Shown here one piece after another: positions 10,866-24,545 of a DNA stretch of 64,000 nt. Numbering within the stretch: position 1 is the first letter of the stretch; the number at the start of each line of letters is the position of its first letter. Origin of the DNA: Scylla paramamosain (Eukaryota; Arthropoda; Malacostraca; Decapoda; Portunidae). A program made the translations under genes and the position numbers. Where the stretch lies: NCBI RefSeq assembly GCF_035594125.1, contig NC_087156.1:35358997-35422996 (forward strand), written 5' to 3'. The notes beneath the pieces are model-generated. The model had not been told where the DNA came from. It saw nothing but the letters and a program-made list of their open reading frames with translations, and ran no database searches.

Positions 10866-11527
10866 ATGGTGGACTGAGAAAGATCTTTAAACACAGAACA
10901 GTGGGTATGAGTGTAAATAGGGTTATACAAGGAATAGTGTGCCTGTTGTGTTATATGGTAGTCAAACATGGAACATGGAAGTAGCAGAGAAGAAATGGTT
11001 CAATGTAGTATTTGAAGAGTATGTGTGGAGTAACAGGGAGTGACAGAATTAGAAAGGAGGAGATGTGCATTGTGAATGGGCTTTCTTAGAGTGGATGAAT
11101 TGTGTAAAGAGAGAAATGACTGTGCAGCAAGCAAAATCATTATGTGTGATAGAGATGAATGAAGAGTGACAGTGGTGAGTGCATGAAAATGAGTTTCATC
11201 AATCCCAGGGAGGGGCCATTGGCATATGGACCCAGTTAGGATATGGGGCACTCTGTAGGAAATACCCTGCATCTGTTGTGGTCTTAGATTGGAGTAGGTA
11301 TGGAGTAAGGAACAGTCTCATTATGAAGGGGCAGGGATGAAAAAGTGTTTGCTGTTGAGCCTTGCTATGGATGTATGTGCTATGCCTAAGTTCCTGGGAT
11401 GTCCACAAAACTGTCCCTTTCCAGCAGGGTTCGATGGGACTAAAAGTGTAAATGATGTGTGTATGAGTCTGTGGTGCCTTGTCTGGGCCACCCTGTGTAG
11501 GATATCCAACCTGATATGTAGATAGAT
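10866..11527 (+). pseudogene. LINE family C 3' fragment with (ATT)n tail
   Basis: The decayed translation over 10920-11180 recalls the C-terminal region of RTE-like or related LINEs (YGSQTWNME and a GVTGSDRIRKEE-type motif), broken by frameshifts. About 350 bp of non-coding sequence follows and runs straight into an ATT array at 11527-11612. The non-coding part (11368-11527) matches 13043-13222, which also adjoins ATT repeats, so the ATT array is probably the element's 3' tail. The family assignment is tentative. Confidence 0.6.
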
Positions 11528-11545
11528 TATTATTATTATTATTAC

Positions 11546-11612
<67 letters not shown>
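11527..11612. repeat. (ATT)n microsatellite
   Basis: About 28 ATT units, with one interruption near the start. It lies at the 3' end of the LINE family C fragment. Confidence 0.95.
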
Positions 11613-12952
11613 GTGCCAATTCCCCAGTCACATATTTTAAGAAATAAAAAGAAAACAGAAATAGAATAGACAAAAAAAGTATTACTAGTTTGAGTGAAAC
11701 AGAAAAAAAAAAAAAAAGATAAATACCTTTATTTTAACTACTCACACGATGGAAGTCTACCTGGCCAAAGAGGATTCCTATCCATCATTTTTTCCCCCCT
11801 CTGGTTAAATACCATGAGGTGAGATTACCTGCTTAACTAGCCTAAGGAACTTTGAGATCCCGATCATGCATATCTGATCAGTAGCGGTGGTAAGTGGATG
11901 GGTGAGCAGGCAGCATTCCTCTCAGGCAGGTCAGGTAGGGTGAGTGGTCATTGATGGCCACCTGGTTTTGCTGGTGATGGTAGGGGTGAAGGGGTAACCA
12001 AGGTGGCATCCCTTCAAGTCTGCAGGGCATCCCTGATGATCCCTTGTGGTTCCTGGCAATTCCTTGGCAGTCCCTTCCTTGACAGCACCCATAGGGGATT
12101 GCTGCTGTTTGCCAGCTTGATGTTATTGGCACACAGTTGGTCATTTCCTACTCACTGTGTTGGCCTGGGGGAGTAGCATGATCTGGTCTGGGTAGATGAG
12201 TGGGTGTGTGTTGTGGCCAGGAAAGAAAGAAGAGAGGCTCGCATGGTCTATATGGTTGTGTGAGGCTGGCAGCTGGTTATTGGTTGAAGTTCCTATCAGA
12301 ATTACTTAATAACATGGTCTCCTCCTACCTCCTGCACCTAGCTAATATCTTCCTCTGTCTGATTTTGGCATAATTGTTTTAAAAATACTCTAGTTTTAGC
12401 CACTTACATTGTCCCTCAGAATATGTTGCATCCAGCATGCACATTTCAAACTACCAAGAGGTGAGTGGAGTGCGAGTGAGTGATTTTCAGGGAGGACTAT
12501 TGTAGTCTCTACCCTCTCAGATGTAAAAACTGCAATACATTCTTATTATTGTAATAATCATTATCATCATTGTTGTTGCCATGTCCCCATTTTCTAATAT
12601 TTCCCATATTTTTAAAGACTGATGTTATTGTTTTCCTGTTGATATTCTCAAAAATAATCTTAGGATGATGAGATGGTTGAAAACATCTTGAATAAAAAAA
12701 AAAGGCATTGGCAAGAACTTCAGTGGGAGCACTGATCACCTACCACAGAGAAAGGGGGAAGAAGACACTTGGCTTGGTGTATAGATCAGCTTAGCTTGCA
12801 GTAACTTTAGTAATTCAAAGCCATTGGATGAATGTTTCATAAGTCACTCATGTACCCTAGGAAATGGTGGCTGAAAGGAACTCATGGGATGGTTTGGGGA
12901 TAGGCGGGTAGCAGGATAATGTGGCACATCACTCAGTTGCATTTATCTCACA

Positions 12953-12972
12953 TCATTATTATTATTTTTTTC

Positions 12973-13030
<58 letters not shown>
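12953..13030. repeat. (ATT)n microsatellite
   Basis: ATT array with a short T-rich interruption near 12965-12978, directly before a second family C 3' fragment. Confidence 0.95.
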
Positions 13031-13031
<1 letters not shown>

Positions 13032-13035
13032 CTTG

Positions 13036-13222
13036 TTGTAGATGTATGTGGCCAGCTGTGCTGTGCTTGGGCTTCTGGGGTATAGTACAGTGGACCACAA
13101 GACTTTACCTTTCCAACAGGGGACGATAGGGCTCAGAGTGTGAATGATGTGTGAATGTGTGGTGCCTTGTCTGCCACAAGGTACTACAAGGTTTGCCTGG
13201 TACATAGATAGAAAGATAGGAA
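13036..13222 (+). mobile_element. LINE family C 3' non-coding fragment, copy 2
   Basis: This aligns by eye with 11368-11527: a shared GTGTGAATGATGTGTG-like segment, GGTGCCTTGTCTG and a terminal ACATAGATAGA, then ATT repeats. It is severely 5'-truncated and has no coding sequence. Confidence 0.6.
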
Positions 13223-13479
13223 TTATTATTGTTATTAAGAGTGAATCTTATCATTAGTATAATCTGTAAACACCAAAAAGATGATTGTAAGAATATTAAA
13301 TATGGCACTGTATAGTTATTATGAATGATGAAAATATTACAAGTGGTTCAAGATTTATACTGTGATTAATATTCTCAAACTCAAACCTTACTTCTGGTAT
13401 CTTTCAGCTTGTGCTCTGCTAAATATGGCATGCACAGGTATTATTTACGGTTACTGAATGCTTCCCTTTTCAAACAAAT

Positions 13480-14337
<858 letters not shown>

Positions 14338-14650
14338 AGTCACCTTGTGCGATAATCCTCAAATTACCATACACCAATTTGTCAGTAAATCATTTACTTT
14401 GTTATTTGTTGTTGATTTAATTTTCTTCCCAGTCCTCTTACCACATCACCCATACACCTTCCTTACATCTGCACTCTTTGATCTTTCCCTCCTGCTATCA
14501 CACATTTGTGGGTAAGGATGGTGGATGGAGGGAGCTATAGTTAAACCAATCCAAGAACAGATTTCAAGAGGTTAGAGTGTATCAAGTATCCACTAAGTGG
14601 TTGAAGACAATTGGAAGAGGTTATTTGACTAATGATGATTCCTTTACTTG

Positions 14651-14790
<140 letters not shown>

Positions 14791-15056
14791 TTAAATGTCC
14801 TTTATTATGAATATATTGTTAGATGTTTAAGAGCAAGAACTGAAATTTATTAGATTTTACTGTGCTCCACTAATTGAACTTCTTTTTCAGTGATTCTGTG
14901 TTTTAGAACATTTATATAATGTACGTTGACTGGAGTCCTGCTGTAATTTTTATGGGTCTTCAAACATGACAGGATTCATTCACCAAAAGTGATACTCTTT
15001 CTTTTCTAATGATTATGTTTAGATTCTTTTGTATGGAAGATTTTTATACTGTGGCA

Positions 15057-15091
<35 letters not shown>

Positions 15092-15192
15092 GAGCAATAC
15101 AAATTCCTTATTTGAAAATGAGTTTCAATAATCTTGAGGTGTTTAGTAATGTAGTTAGTGTAGTTTGTGTTGGTGAACAACTTTCTCAAACA

Positions 15193-15310
<118 letters not shown>

Positions 15311-15587
15311 AACACATCAAGTTAAGCAACATCAAAATAACCATACTTTCAGAACATATACATACTCTATCATAAGTCACATTACTAATCATACATGATA
15401 TTTTCTGGCTATATTTCTGTGTCTAGTACAGCTGAAGGTATGTTGACCTGAATGTTATCTATAGGTCCTATCAGATCTAGTCTTTGATAACATATACAGC
15501 CATGTACCTCTGCATATGTATGTTATGTGTATTCATGTGAACTAATGTTTCAATGTACTCTTCCTCTGCTCTCTCTCTGGTTTGTAG

Positions 15588-15599
15588 GCTTTCAGATCG
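15588..15599 (+). CDS. Cadps: Candidate 12-nt Cadps microexon
   Basis: A long pyrimidine tract (CTCTTCCTCTGCTCTCTCTC) leads to TTTGTAG ending at 15587. Exactly 12 nt then precede a perfect donor GTGAGT at 15600. The intron is phase 0, so the 12 nt insert Ala-Phe-Arg-Ser between the conserved EEHHAE and AFAWF blocks with the frame kept and no stop. A CAG inside the 12 nt (ending at 15595) could serve as an alternative acceptor but would leave only 4 nt. Both splice signals are stronger than those of some confirmed exons here. Function and usage are unknown. Confidence 0.5.
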
Positions 15600-16616
15600 G
15601 TGAGTGTTTAGTAGGCGATATTTGTTTTTTTTATTTTGTTTTTATTACACTTCTTAATTCATTTTTTTTTTTTTTATATGTTTATTTCTTTGAACAATTT
15701 TTTCTTGCATTGTGGTGGTTTCACATTCAGCCTCACACTTTGAGTGCACAAATGGGTTCATCATAATCTGTTACACACAGAGGGAAAAGTGCATGAATAG
15801 AGTATCACATAATTCTCAAATGTAAAACTGCCACATTGCATAATCTTTTGCTTGCTTAGCAGCACCTCAGTTATTTAGAAGATTTTCTCAGCCATTTGTA
15901 ATTATTAAAGCTAGCACAATGCTTTATGTGTTGCACACTCTTTGTAGAGTGACAAAAGTTTTAACTTCATAATTTCTGTTTTAAGTTAAATTGTTTTTAT
16001 TTTTAGTCCAAGCACAAATTATTTTCTATTATTTATTTGACTGTATTTTAAAACTTTCCTCTTTCTGGTTCATTATAAAGCAAGAAGATGCACATATCCA
16101 CTAAAATTTGAACTTTTAAGCTTTGCATAGAAGTTACTTTTACAAATGCCAAATTAGCACTAGTATATAAATTATAAGCTCCATTACTTATTTCCTGATC
16201 TGGTGTTCAGTGGAAACAGAGCACTTATGGTAGTGGTGATTCACTGTATTCACATTAGAGACAGTGACATTATTATGATACCTATTGATAGTAATATAGT
16301 TAAAAAAAATATATTTCTCAAAAGGTTATAATATTATAATAGGTAATAAAAAGAATTTGAAATGTAGAGTATCCATTTAGAAATATATGTACATTCTCTA
16401 AGCCCATTATTTTTATGAAATACGTATAATTTATCTTCAATTCTAATCATTCTTATAACCATGTTAATCCTTCTGATGAATATAATTAGTGTTTTGTGTT
16501 GGGCTTTTGTGCATTGTCTTGAGGTGGGCATCAGTATAGCTGTGTGCATCAGTTCTGGCTTCCTCTTTGTGTCTTCTAACCAGTCTCTCTCTCTTCTTTC
16601 TCTTGTGTGTTCACAG

Positions 16617-16622
16617 GATAAA
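16617..16622 (+). CDS. Cadps: Candidate 6-nt Cadps microexon
   Basis: The acceptor is preceded by an extended pyrimidine tract (TCTCTCTCTTCTTTCTCTTG, then TGTGTTCACAG ending at 16616). Six nt follow, and then the consensus donor GTAAGTAATG at 16623. In phase 0 the exon adds Asp-Lys with no frame change. It lies 1017 nt after the 12-nt candidate in the same intron. Six nt is near the lower limit of known microexons. An unspliced recursive or decoy site is an alternative reading of the same signals. Confidence 0.45.
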
Positions 16623-17446
16623 GTAAGTAATGTTTGGCTTATGTCTAGTTAATGATGTAGCTTCATAAAATGCATGATTAAGCTTGATTGCACTACTTCT
16701 CTCATTGTGATGCATTTCAAAAGTAAGGGCATATGCTTAATTATCCAAAATTTTATTGAAACATCCAGCAGGACTCATAGGTTCCATTAGATGATTTAGT
16801 AGTACGGAACACAACATGAGAAATGGGCTACACTGTAGCAAATAGAAAACTTATTGTTTAAAGTTTTTATTCAAGTAACTGACAAATTATTAAATAATCT
16901 TCATGTCTTGAAGGTGAGTTATTTTATGGAAACATCATCTATTGCTGTTCTAGATATTTTAAAAGATGAGATTGCTAGTGGTAGCAGAATTATTCATATC
17001 TAATCAATAACAATTATTTTGTTATTTATTGGGAAGCATTTCAGTATTTATTTATTTATTTTATTTTATTTATTTTTATTTTTCCATATTCTAAAGCTGT
17101 ATTGTTCAGTATGCACAAGTAAAGTGCATCACTCCATCTTGGTTTCCTAAATTGCTTTGGATTTCATTATCTGCTTCCTGTGGCAAGCTGCTGTTTATTA
17201 TTATTAGTATTTATTATTATTTCTCTTTTCATTATAAGTGTGTCTGATGGCAAACACTTTACAGTGATATACAAAAAATATTGTTTGTTAGTAATTGAAG
17301 ATACTTTTTATTTTACTTTTTACCTTAACAGAAACACTGTACACTTATGACCAGAGCCTCTTGAGATGGGATGGAACCATAAGTATAAATTAAATAAACA
17401 TCTATAACAAGCTGCATTATTCACAAGCTAAACTTTTCCTTTGTTT

Positions 17447-17560
17447 TTGCTAGTAATGGGGTTGCACAGTGAATAATGATACTGCTTTGAAGGCCTTGGG
17501 TCAGGTTTAGCTTCTGTTTGAATCCTACCAGAGACAGGTAACACTGAGCCTACTTACGCT
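17447..17560 (+). mobile_element. Possible decayed tRNA-derived SINE head
   Basis: A box-B-like GTTTGAATCC lies near 17517-17526, with a loose tRNA-like context upstream. The A-box is not convincing and its spacing is long. Recorded as weak. Confidence 0.25.
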
Positions 17561-18032
17561 GTTAGTCCATCTTTCCATGCTTGGTTGTCAGAGGAGAAAA
17601 TTAAGTAACAGGATAGTTGATGAATTACCTATCATGGGCATAATTACAGTCAATGAATGCTGATCTTGCATTGCGGCAGCACATGCTACTCAGGGAGTAT
17701 TTTGTGCTTAAGGCCTCTTACCAAGCATAAAAAATATGCTGGGACAAATTGGTTTTTGGCATATCAAGTGCATCCTTCCCCCTCACTCATGCCTATATTA
17801 ACAATGACCAGTATTAAGCAGGTTACCAGTGTTAGTGTTCATTTTGTCTTTGGTGAAACATGACTGGCTCTGTTCTCTGGATGAAACACGTGCTGTAGTG
17901 TTTGTAGTGATGAGTGCGAGGCAAAAAGTCATGCTGATGTCATTCAATCATAGATCTTTGGATTTCAGGCTTGAATGTGTCAATATAGCAAAGCATGTGA
18001 ATTTTTAAAAATGTGAAATTTCTAGAACCTTA

Positions 18033-18251
18033 TATGAAAATTTGTCATGGGAGGCAGTGAGGAACTGTCTTTACATAACTGTAATGGTGGCATCCCTTTA
18101 TCTTTACCCCACAGCTTCTAGCTTCTCTACAAAAGTATTTGGACTCTAATCTAACTCTTACAGCATGCCAGCTAAAGGGAAGCAGTGAGGATGCCAATGC
18201 TATGGCTATGAAGATACTATTCTTCACTGCCTCCCTTGACAAATTTTCATG
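18033..18251. repeat. Foldback/MITE-like inverted repeat, about 220 bp
   Basis: The outer arms ATGAAAATTTGTCATGGGAG and its near complement (CTCCCTTGACAAATTTTCAT) bound the element. Further pairing occurs inside (GGCATCCCTTTA against TAAAGGG and GGATGCC). It would form an imperfect hairpin. No TSD could be fixed with confidence. Confidence 0.7.
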
Positions 18252-19084
18252 TGAGTTTCTGAAAGTTTCGTGTGTTCTAATTCATGTATCGACACCATTC
18301 AAGCTTGACGTATAAAAATGGGGGACAGAGGGACTTTTGAACTGTATCACCTATTGTATGCTGATCTTAACTTCCTATAAAAATTTCATGGCAAAAGATT
18401 GAGTCATAAAGATTTTTTCCCAAAAAAATTATCAGCACCTTAATAAGCACAAGATGAGACAGAGTCTGGAAAGAGAAGCATATGTACATTTAAGAGAATT
18501 AATAGCAGTCTTGATTGCCATGTCCCTCACAGAGATTCAGGAAATAGACTCCTCCATAGTTCACTTTCGGACAGTATGACTGGTTCACTGTATAAATAAA
18601 CAAGGTTCCTCTTGGTCCAGAACTTTTCTGGGATTTTCATAACAAATGTTTAATCTATGTCTAAAGAGAAATTGTCAACATACTGTTTCCCACCTTTCAA
18701 GAAATTAGAACCTTTGGGTGAACATCTTATCTCACAACAATCCCTTGGTAGTCAAGTAGGTTCTTTCAAAGACAATTTTCAACTAGTTGGTATTTAAAGT
18801 AGACAAGATAGATCTGTATGTATCAACACTGGAAGTTACTCTAGCTGGAGGTACAGATGGAATCACAAAAAAGCTGGAATAAGTGAAAGTCATTCAACTG
18901 TTTTCCCTTTTCTTCCAAACTCAATGATTGAAGTTGTCATCCATCTGAGCAGTTATCAGGGAAAAGTAATGTTAACAGCTTCTCTTTGGAAGACCCAGAT
19001 TTTTTTTTTTTTTTTAATGTAAGAGGGATATTGGTAATGGATAATACCAATTTGAAAAAAAAAAAAAGGACCACATGAGTGTCA

Positions 19085-19790
19085 GTTCCCAAAGGAAAAT
19101 CAAATGTGATTATCAAATAGTGGAGGATAAGTATCTTCAAACCTCCCTCTTGAAAGAGAAGCAGGCAGGAAGTTCCAGAGTTTACCAGAGAAAGAGATGA
19201 ATGATTAAGAATAGTGGTTAACTCTTGCATTAGAGAGGTGGAAAGAATATGGGTGAGAGAAAATAGAAATAGAAAATAGAAAGGGGATGCATGCAATTAG
19301 CAAGGTCAGAAGGACAGTTAGCATGAAAAATAGCAGTAGAAGATAGCAAGAGATGCAAGATTGTGGCAGTGAGAGAGAGACTAAAGACAGTCAGTTAGAG
19401 GAGAGGAGTTGATAAGATTAAATGCTTTTGATTTCACCCTGTCTAAAAGAGTGGTATGAATGGAATGCTCACCCCTCTCCCCCCTGCAATACATGTGAAG
19501 TGTACTCCATACATGGACAGATAAGGTCCCTGTACAGAGTTGGCAGCTGGGTGATGAGAAAAAACTGGCAGTGATAACTCAGAATGCTTATCTTCATAGA
19601 AGCTGTTTTAGCTAGAGATGAGCTGTGAAATTTCCAGTTTAGATTATAAGCAAAGGACAGACTGAGGACATCCAATGTAAAAGAGGGGGACATGAGTATT
19701 ACTGAAAAATTTGATGCATTGAACAATACTAAGTTCACTCTGCCCCAATCAGAAATTTTAGAGAGATCTGAAGTCACAGTAATTATGTTG
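19085..19790 (-). pseudogene. LINE family A 3' fragment, - strand
   Basis: The - strand translation gives [20 protein letters not shown] near 19770-19710 and YNLNWKFHSSSLAKTASMK, then CPCMEYTSHV, which are post-RT motifs of family A. The 3' part continues in another frame (LNHSSLSLVNSG) to an A-rich end. It is multiply frameshifted. It lies head to head with the + strand fragment at 19855-20345. Confidence 0.85.
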
Positions 19791-19854
19791 TTACAAGTGG
19801 AGTGCTATTTCTCTGCTTATGCACCAAGTCATCATATTGATATATCATAACAAC

Positions 19855-20345
19855 ACTCACACTACTATTTTGAACAGGGTGGAATCAAAAGCACTTCATC
19901 TTATCAACTCCTCTCCTCTACCTGACTATCTTCATCCTCTCTTTCTTTGCCACAAGGTTGCATCTATTGCTATCTTCTATTGCTACTTTCACAGTAACTG
20001 GTCTTCTGATCTTATTAACTGCATCCCACTACTTCTCCCATGGCCTTACTGCATAAGATTTTCAACTCTCTCAACCCTATTCTGTCCAACTTTTATGCAA
20101 TAGTTAACCAATATTCTCATTCTTTCACCACATTTTACTGGTAAACTTTGGAAATCCCTGTCTGCTTCTGTATTTTCCCTTAGCTATTGCTGGAATGCTT
20201 TCAAGAGGGAGGCTTTAAGACATTTCTCTTCTAGTTCTGAATAATCCATTTGACTCTTTCCATTAGGGATTTTGGTATTTTATTGTGCTTTTTCTTCTTT
20301 TTTGTTGCTCTTGCTTAGAGTCCCTCTTGCATAAAATACATAAAA
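19855..20345 (+). pseudogene. LINE family A 3' fragment, + strand
   Basis: The reading LNRVESKALHLINSSPLPDY starts near 19872. The fragment runs through FYCYFHSNWSSDL to the same non-coding 3' end as 33413-34300 (TTCAAGAGGGAGG, then the TTTTGTTGCTCTTG-like terminus and A-rich tail). It is 5'-truncated and decayed. Confidence 0.85.
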
Positions 20346-20685
20346 ATAGTACAAGTCTAAGGATAATCTTTGGCATAGTATTCATGAATTAGCCAGCATA
20401 TCCTTAAAGGTAGGAAATCATGTTCCATTATCAATAGGCATATATTTTAGACACCATAGTGACACTGTGTACAATGGTTGGTCAATACAGTGGTCAGACA
20501 AACACTTCTGATTTTTAATTACATGAAGTTTAGTCAAACAAGCAAATTTTGAGGTGGGCTAGGATAGCTTAGGTAAAGTTACCTAACTCAGTTAAACCCA
20601 TGCAAACTTAACCCAACTTTTTTTCCCCCCATAAAAAAGCTGGAACAACTAATCATCATGTGATCACAGTTTTTAATCAGGCTAA

Positions 20686-20853
20686 GTGTGTGTGTGTGTG
20701 TGTGTATTTACCTAGTTGTATTTCCCAAGTTGTGGTTTATGGGAGGGGAGTAATCTCATAGTATCCTGTCTCTGTATCTATCTAGTTTGGTCTTGAAAGT
20801 ACTGACAATTTTGTCATTTATAACGTCTTCACTGAGTTCATTCCATTTGTTCA

Positions 20854-20919
<66 letters not shown>
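20686..20919 (-). pseudogene. LINE family B 3' end flanked by (GT)n
   Basis: 20705-20860 is the reverse complement of the B 3' terminus: it contains the complement of GACCAAACTAGATAGATACA, then the complement of CCACAACT and CTAGGTAAATAC. (GT)n arrays adjoin it on both sides (20686-20704 and 20857-20919). The first array is at the 3' terminus, where other B copies carry (CA)n. The second lies at the 5' truncation point. Confidence 0.85.
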
Positions 20920-20921
<2 letters not shown>

Positions 20922-21143
20922 GCTTGTCTAACAAATAATACTGCTTTGTTGTTTTTAGGCTTATAGAATTAGGCTTGTATTGCTTTCAAAGCTTCTATAT
21001 AAGATTTTTTTTTCTTTTTAAATAAGGAAGGCAGGGTGATCTGTGAAGCTAATCCCTTTTCTGTCAAAAAGATCAAATCTAACTTCATCAAGCACAAAAT
21101 TTGCATTGCATGACAAGTCTTTCTTGCTAATAGGGGAGAGTTG

Positions 21144-21146
<3 letters not shown>

Positions 21147-21234
<88 letters not shown>
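21147..21234. repeat. (TA)n microsatellite
   Basis: A pure TA array of about 44 units, followed by a short ACATACAT-type tract. Confidence 0.97.
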
Positions 21235-21237
<3 letters not shown>

Positions 21238-24224
21238 AGGCAGATACATACATACATACTTGTGCATACATACATACATAAATCTGTTTTTTATATTAGT
21301 TGTGGTAAGTCTCTTCCAATTATCCACTACTGTACTCTTTAATCAGTTTGTGCCCATATCTTTTGTAAGTCTATAATTTTTTACTTAAATCTATTGTAAT
21401 GAGTCTTAGCATGCTCATTGCCCCACCTGTTAGGTTAAATTCTTTTACCTGGTTAAAGACTTAGATTGTCCTACATGAGATATCATTCGAATTAATGCTA
21501 ATTTGGTTATTTTGACCTATCTTTGTTCAGTGTCTCTACTTTTGAATAAGTATTTGAATAAGTATTTGGCATTTAATACTGACTTGCAAGTCTATATTTC
21601 CACATCAGTATAATTTAGATGCAGCCAGATTTAAGCCAAATATTGTCACAAGAGAGCAAGAGTGAAATACAGTAGTTTCTATTGTCCAAAATTGTCTCAG
21701 GTATCAATTATAGTGTGAGGAACTAAATAAAGCGTCAGAAATCCTTCAGCAGGATTCATATTGTCTACAATAGGGACTCATTTAGTCATGCCTATAGGGA
21801 AGGTCATTAGCACATCTTAATGAAATGCTAATCATATTCATCATATTGATTGAATGGAGGAGGTTGCATATAGAATCTGCAACCTGCATGCTTCTGAGTC
21901 ACAGCCACTGTTTGCAACCTCATGTTCTCATCTTAATCACAGTTACCTTCCCTATATGCAATCCCATAGGAATCTAATATGATTGAACAAATGAGATCAT
22001 TTGAATTTTAGAACAAATAAGAACATTTGCATTTTTTAGTGATAATTAAAGAATTAATCCACAGGTGAGCAGGCATACACTGTTGGAAAAAGAAAATTAC
22101 TTTATCCATGAAACTTTTTTACTTGTGTTCTGCTTATTATAGTTATTGCCTTGTATCTTATATGCTTACTGTGTTGTTCAGTGTTGTCTGATTATTGTTG
22201 TTGTCATGTAATTTTATTCTTACCATTGCAGTGCTATTTTTGTGCTTATGCACCAAGCCATCATATTAGTATATCACAACAACATCAGTATGATTCAGAG
22301 ACAATGAGTTTGCCACTGTAAATAAAATCCAGCATGAGTGCACTCATAATTATTTTTTACAAAATACACAGAATTCATTAATGAGCTAAGTCACTGAATC
22401 ACTGGCAGGACACTGGACATGCGAAAACTTCTCCCAGATACATGTTCTGCAGGTTTCAATTGTTGATTTTTCTGCACGCTTACACATTTTTTTTTTAATT
22501 AATAAATTTTGCAAATACCTTTAACACTCAGGTTAAGTATGTATGAGGTATTAGAAAAAAATACCAATGAGACAGCAAGCATCTTCTCCATGGAAATAAT
22601 TTTTACATACATGTTCAGTAAACATCTGATATGAATGGAGTAAGACAATGACATGATAAATATATGTACTGAGAAATGCATTTTTACATAGTCTAAGTTG
22701 TTCCTTTTATACTTTTTACATGAGTCAAATACAAGCTTTCCTGAATGAGAATGCACATGTGATTTGCACCCAGCCACAAAGTTTAATTTTATTAATTGTT
22801 CTAACTGGCAACTTCACACACCCAGTGAGATAGTTATAGCATTATTTTTCCACATCAAACATTTGACAGAGAGATGTGATAGATGGAAATGTTGAATGAC
22901 AACTTCATATGTATATGTTTTATAGAAAATCCAAATTATATATTGTCCTTCATAATACCATCTTTATACATGCATGTTTCCATATAGCCCTTCTTTAATA
23001 CTCTTAGAAGCAATATAATTGAAAGAAGTAGAACATACCTTTAAATACTGTTCCATGGTTTCAACAAGGCGTGGATATTTCAGAATCCTTAGTCTTGTTA
23101 GTAGAAACCTGATGTTTAATTTGACTGGTTTTGGACTGAATAACATATATTATTCACTATAACCTCCACAGATGCAAAAACCTGTATCCAAGAAAAATTT
23201 CTATATTTCCAAAGAGTGGCCAATAGCTCAGTGCTGCAGCTTATACTTGCTCATCCTTCTTCACTGACATTGACAGAAGTAGCTTTTTTTTTACTTTAAG
23301 ACAGTGATGACCATGAAATGTCTGCCATGTTGTTATGAGCAATCTGATGACATTGCTGCTTCCTATGGCTGCTGTATCCAGCATTACTTTTACTATTCTT
23401 TCACCAAGTATGTTGATTCATATGACATTCAGTGGATTAACCACTCTAGCTGGGTGCAACAAGAAAAAGAAAAATATATATTTACAGTAGCAAGTGAAGC
23501 CCACATATGATCTTTCCACTTTAGTTTTGGTTCATTGGTCAATGATCAGCATGATCATACCCATAGAAGATATACACAAATACAGTGCACCAATAAACAG
23601 GCTGCATAATAAGTTTACAAGGAAACAATCAAAGTAGTTATTGCAACATGTATCAAGTCATTAACTACAGTAACCCTTGGAAAATTTGTGATTTATTGAT
23701 TTTTTATGAACAATTTCTTATCATACATGGCTAGAAAAATCAGATTTATCATAATCATGCATGTCATATTCACATTTAATGTTTTTTCTTTTTTTTCTAC
23801 TAGGGAAAACATTATTGAGCTGAACTTAGGTTGGGTTCTTATGAACCATGAATAGAGCATGCACTGCAATATAATATTGAATCATAGTGTGGTACAATTC
23901 TAAAGAAAATAAGAATATGGTTCATTATTATGCTATGGTTTTATATGATATGATGCAGCAGAAATGTAATGTTAGCCTTACTAAACAGTGGCATCAGCCA
24001 CAGTTGTGGATATTTCTTTACTCTCCCACGGATCTTGGATGAAGTCAGTAGGATGGTAATAGCAATCAATTTACAATTAACTTGACCTGAAAATTTTTAT
24101 CTGGAGACCCACAGCCATATTCTTAAGCACACCTTTCTCCTTTTAAAAGAAAAACCTGCTCACACTCACAAATATGGTTGATAGCTGTGAGGTTCTGTGT
24201 TTACACATTTTTATTCGAATATTG

Positions 24225-24545
24225 TGTTAAAGTGTGTTGGTGTGACACCTTGAAATATGAATTATGCAATGCCATTCCCTAAAAGAAATAGAAAGAGGGA
24301 TGGCCAATTTAGTTTTTGATGACTCTTGATACTTCTCTGTTGAAACAGTTTCAAGTCTTACAAAGAAGAAAAAACAGAACAGGAAAAAGAATTCCAGAGA
24401 TACCAGCAAAAGAGAGAAAGAGTAAAAATATTGGTTAATTCTTGTATTAGAAATATAGACTGAATAAGGGTGAGAGGATGTAGCAAGCCTTGTGCAGCAT
24501 AGCTGCAAGAGTGAAGGAGGTATGCAGTTGCACCAGGCAAATTTC
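24225..24545 (-). pseudogene. LINE family A 3' fragment, - strand
   Basis: The - strand reads HPLTLIQSIFLIQELTNIF, matching in another frame the SVHLSNTRVNQY region of family A. It then reads SLEFFF and the 3' non-coding end. Heavily decayed. Confidence 0.65.

Noticed and set aside
13408..13437. 30-nt exon-like segment (GGTATCTTTCAG acceptor, ACAG-GTATTA donor)
   Set aside because: The in-frame fifth codon is TAA and the donor is weak. Kept only as a reminder that microexon-like signals also arise by chance.
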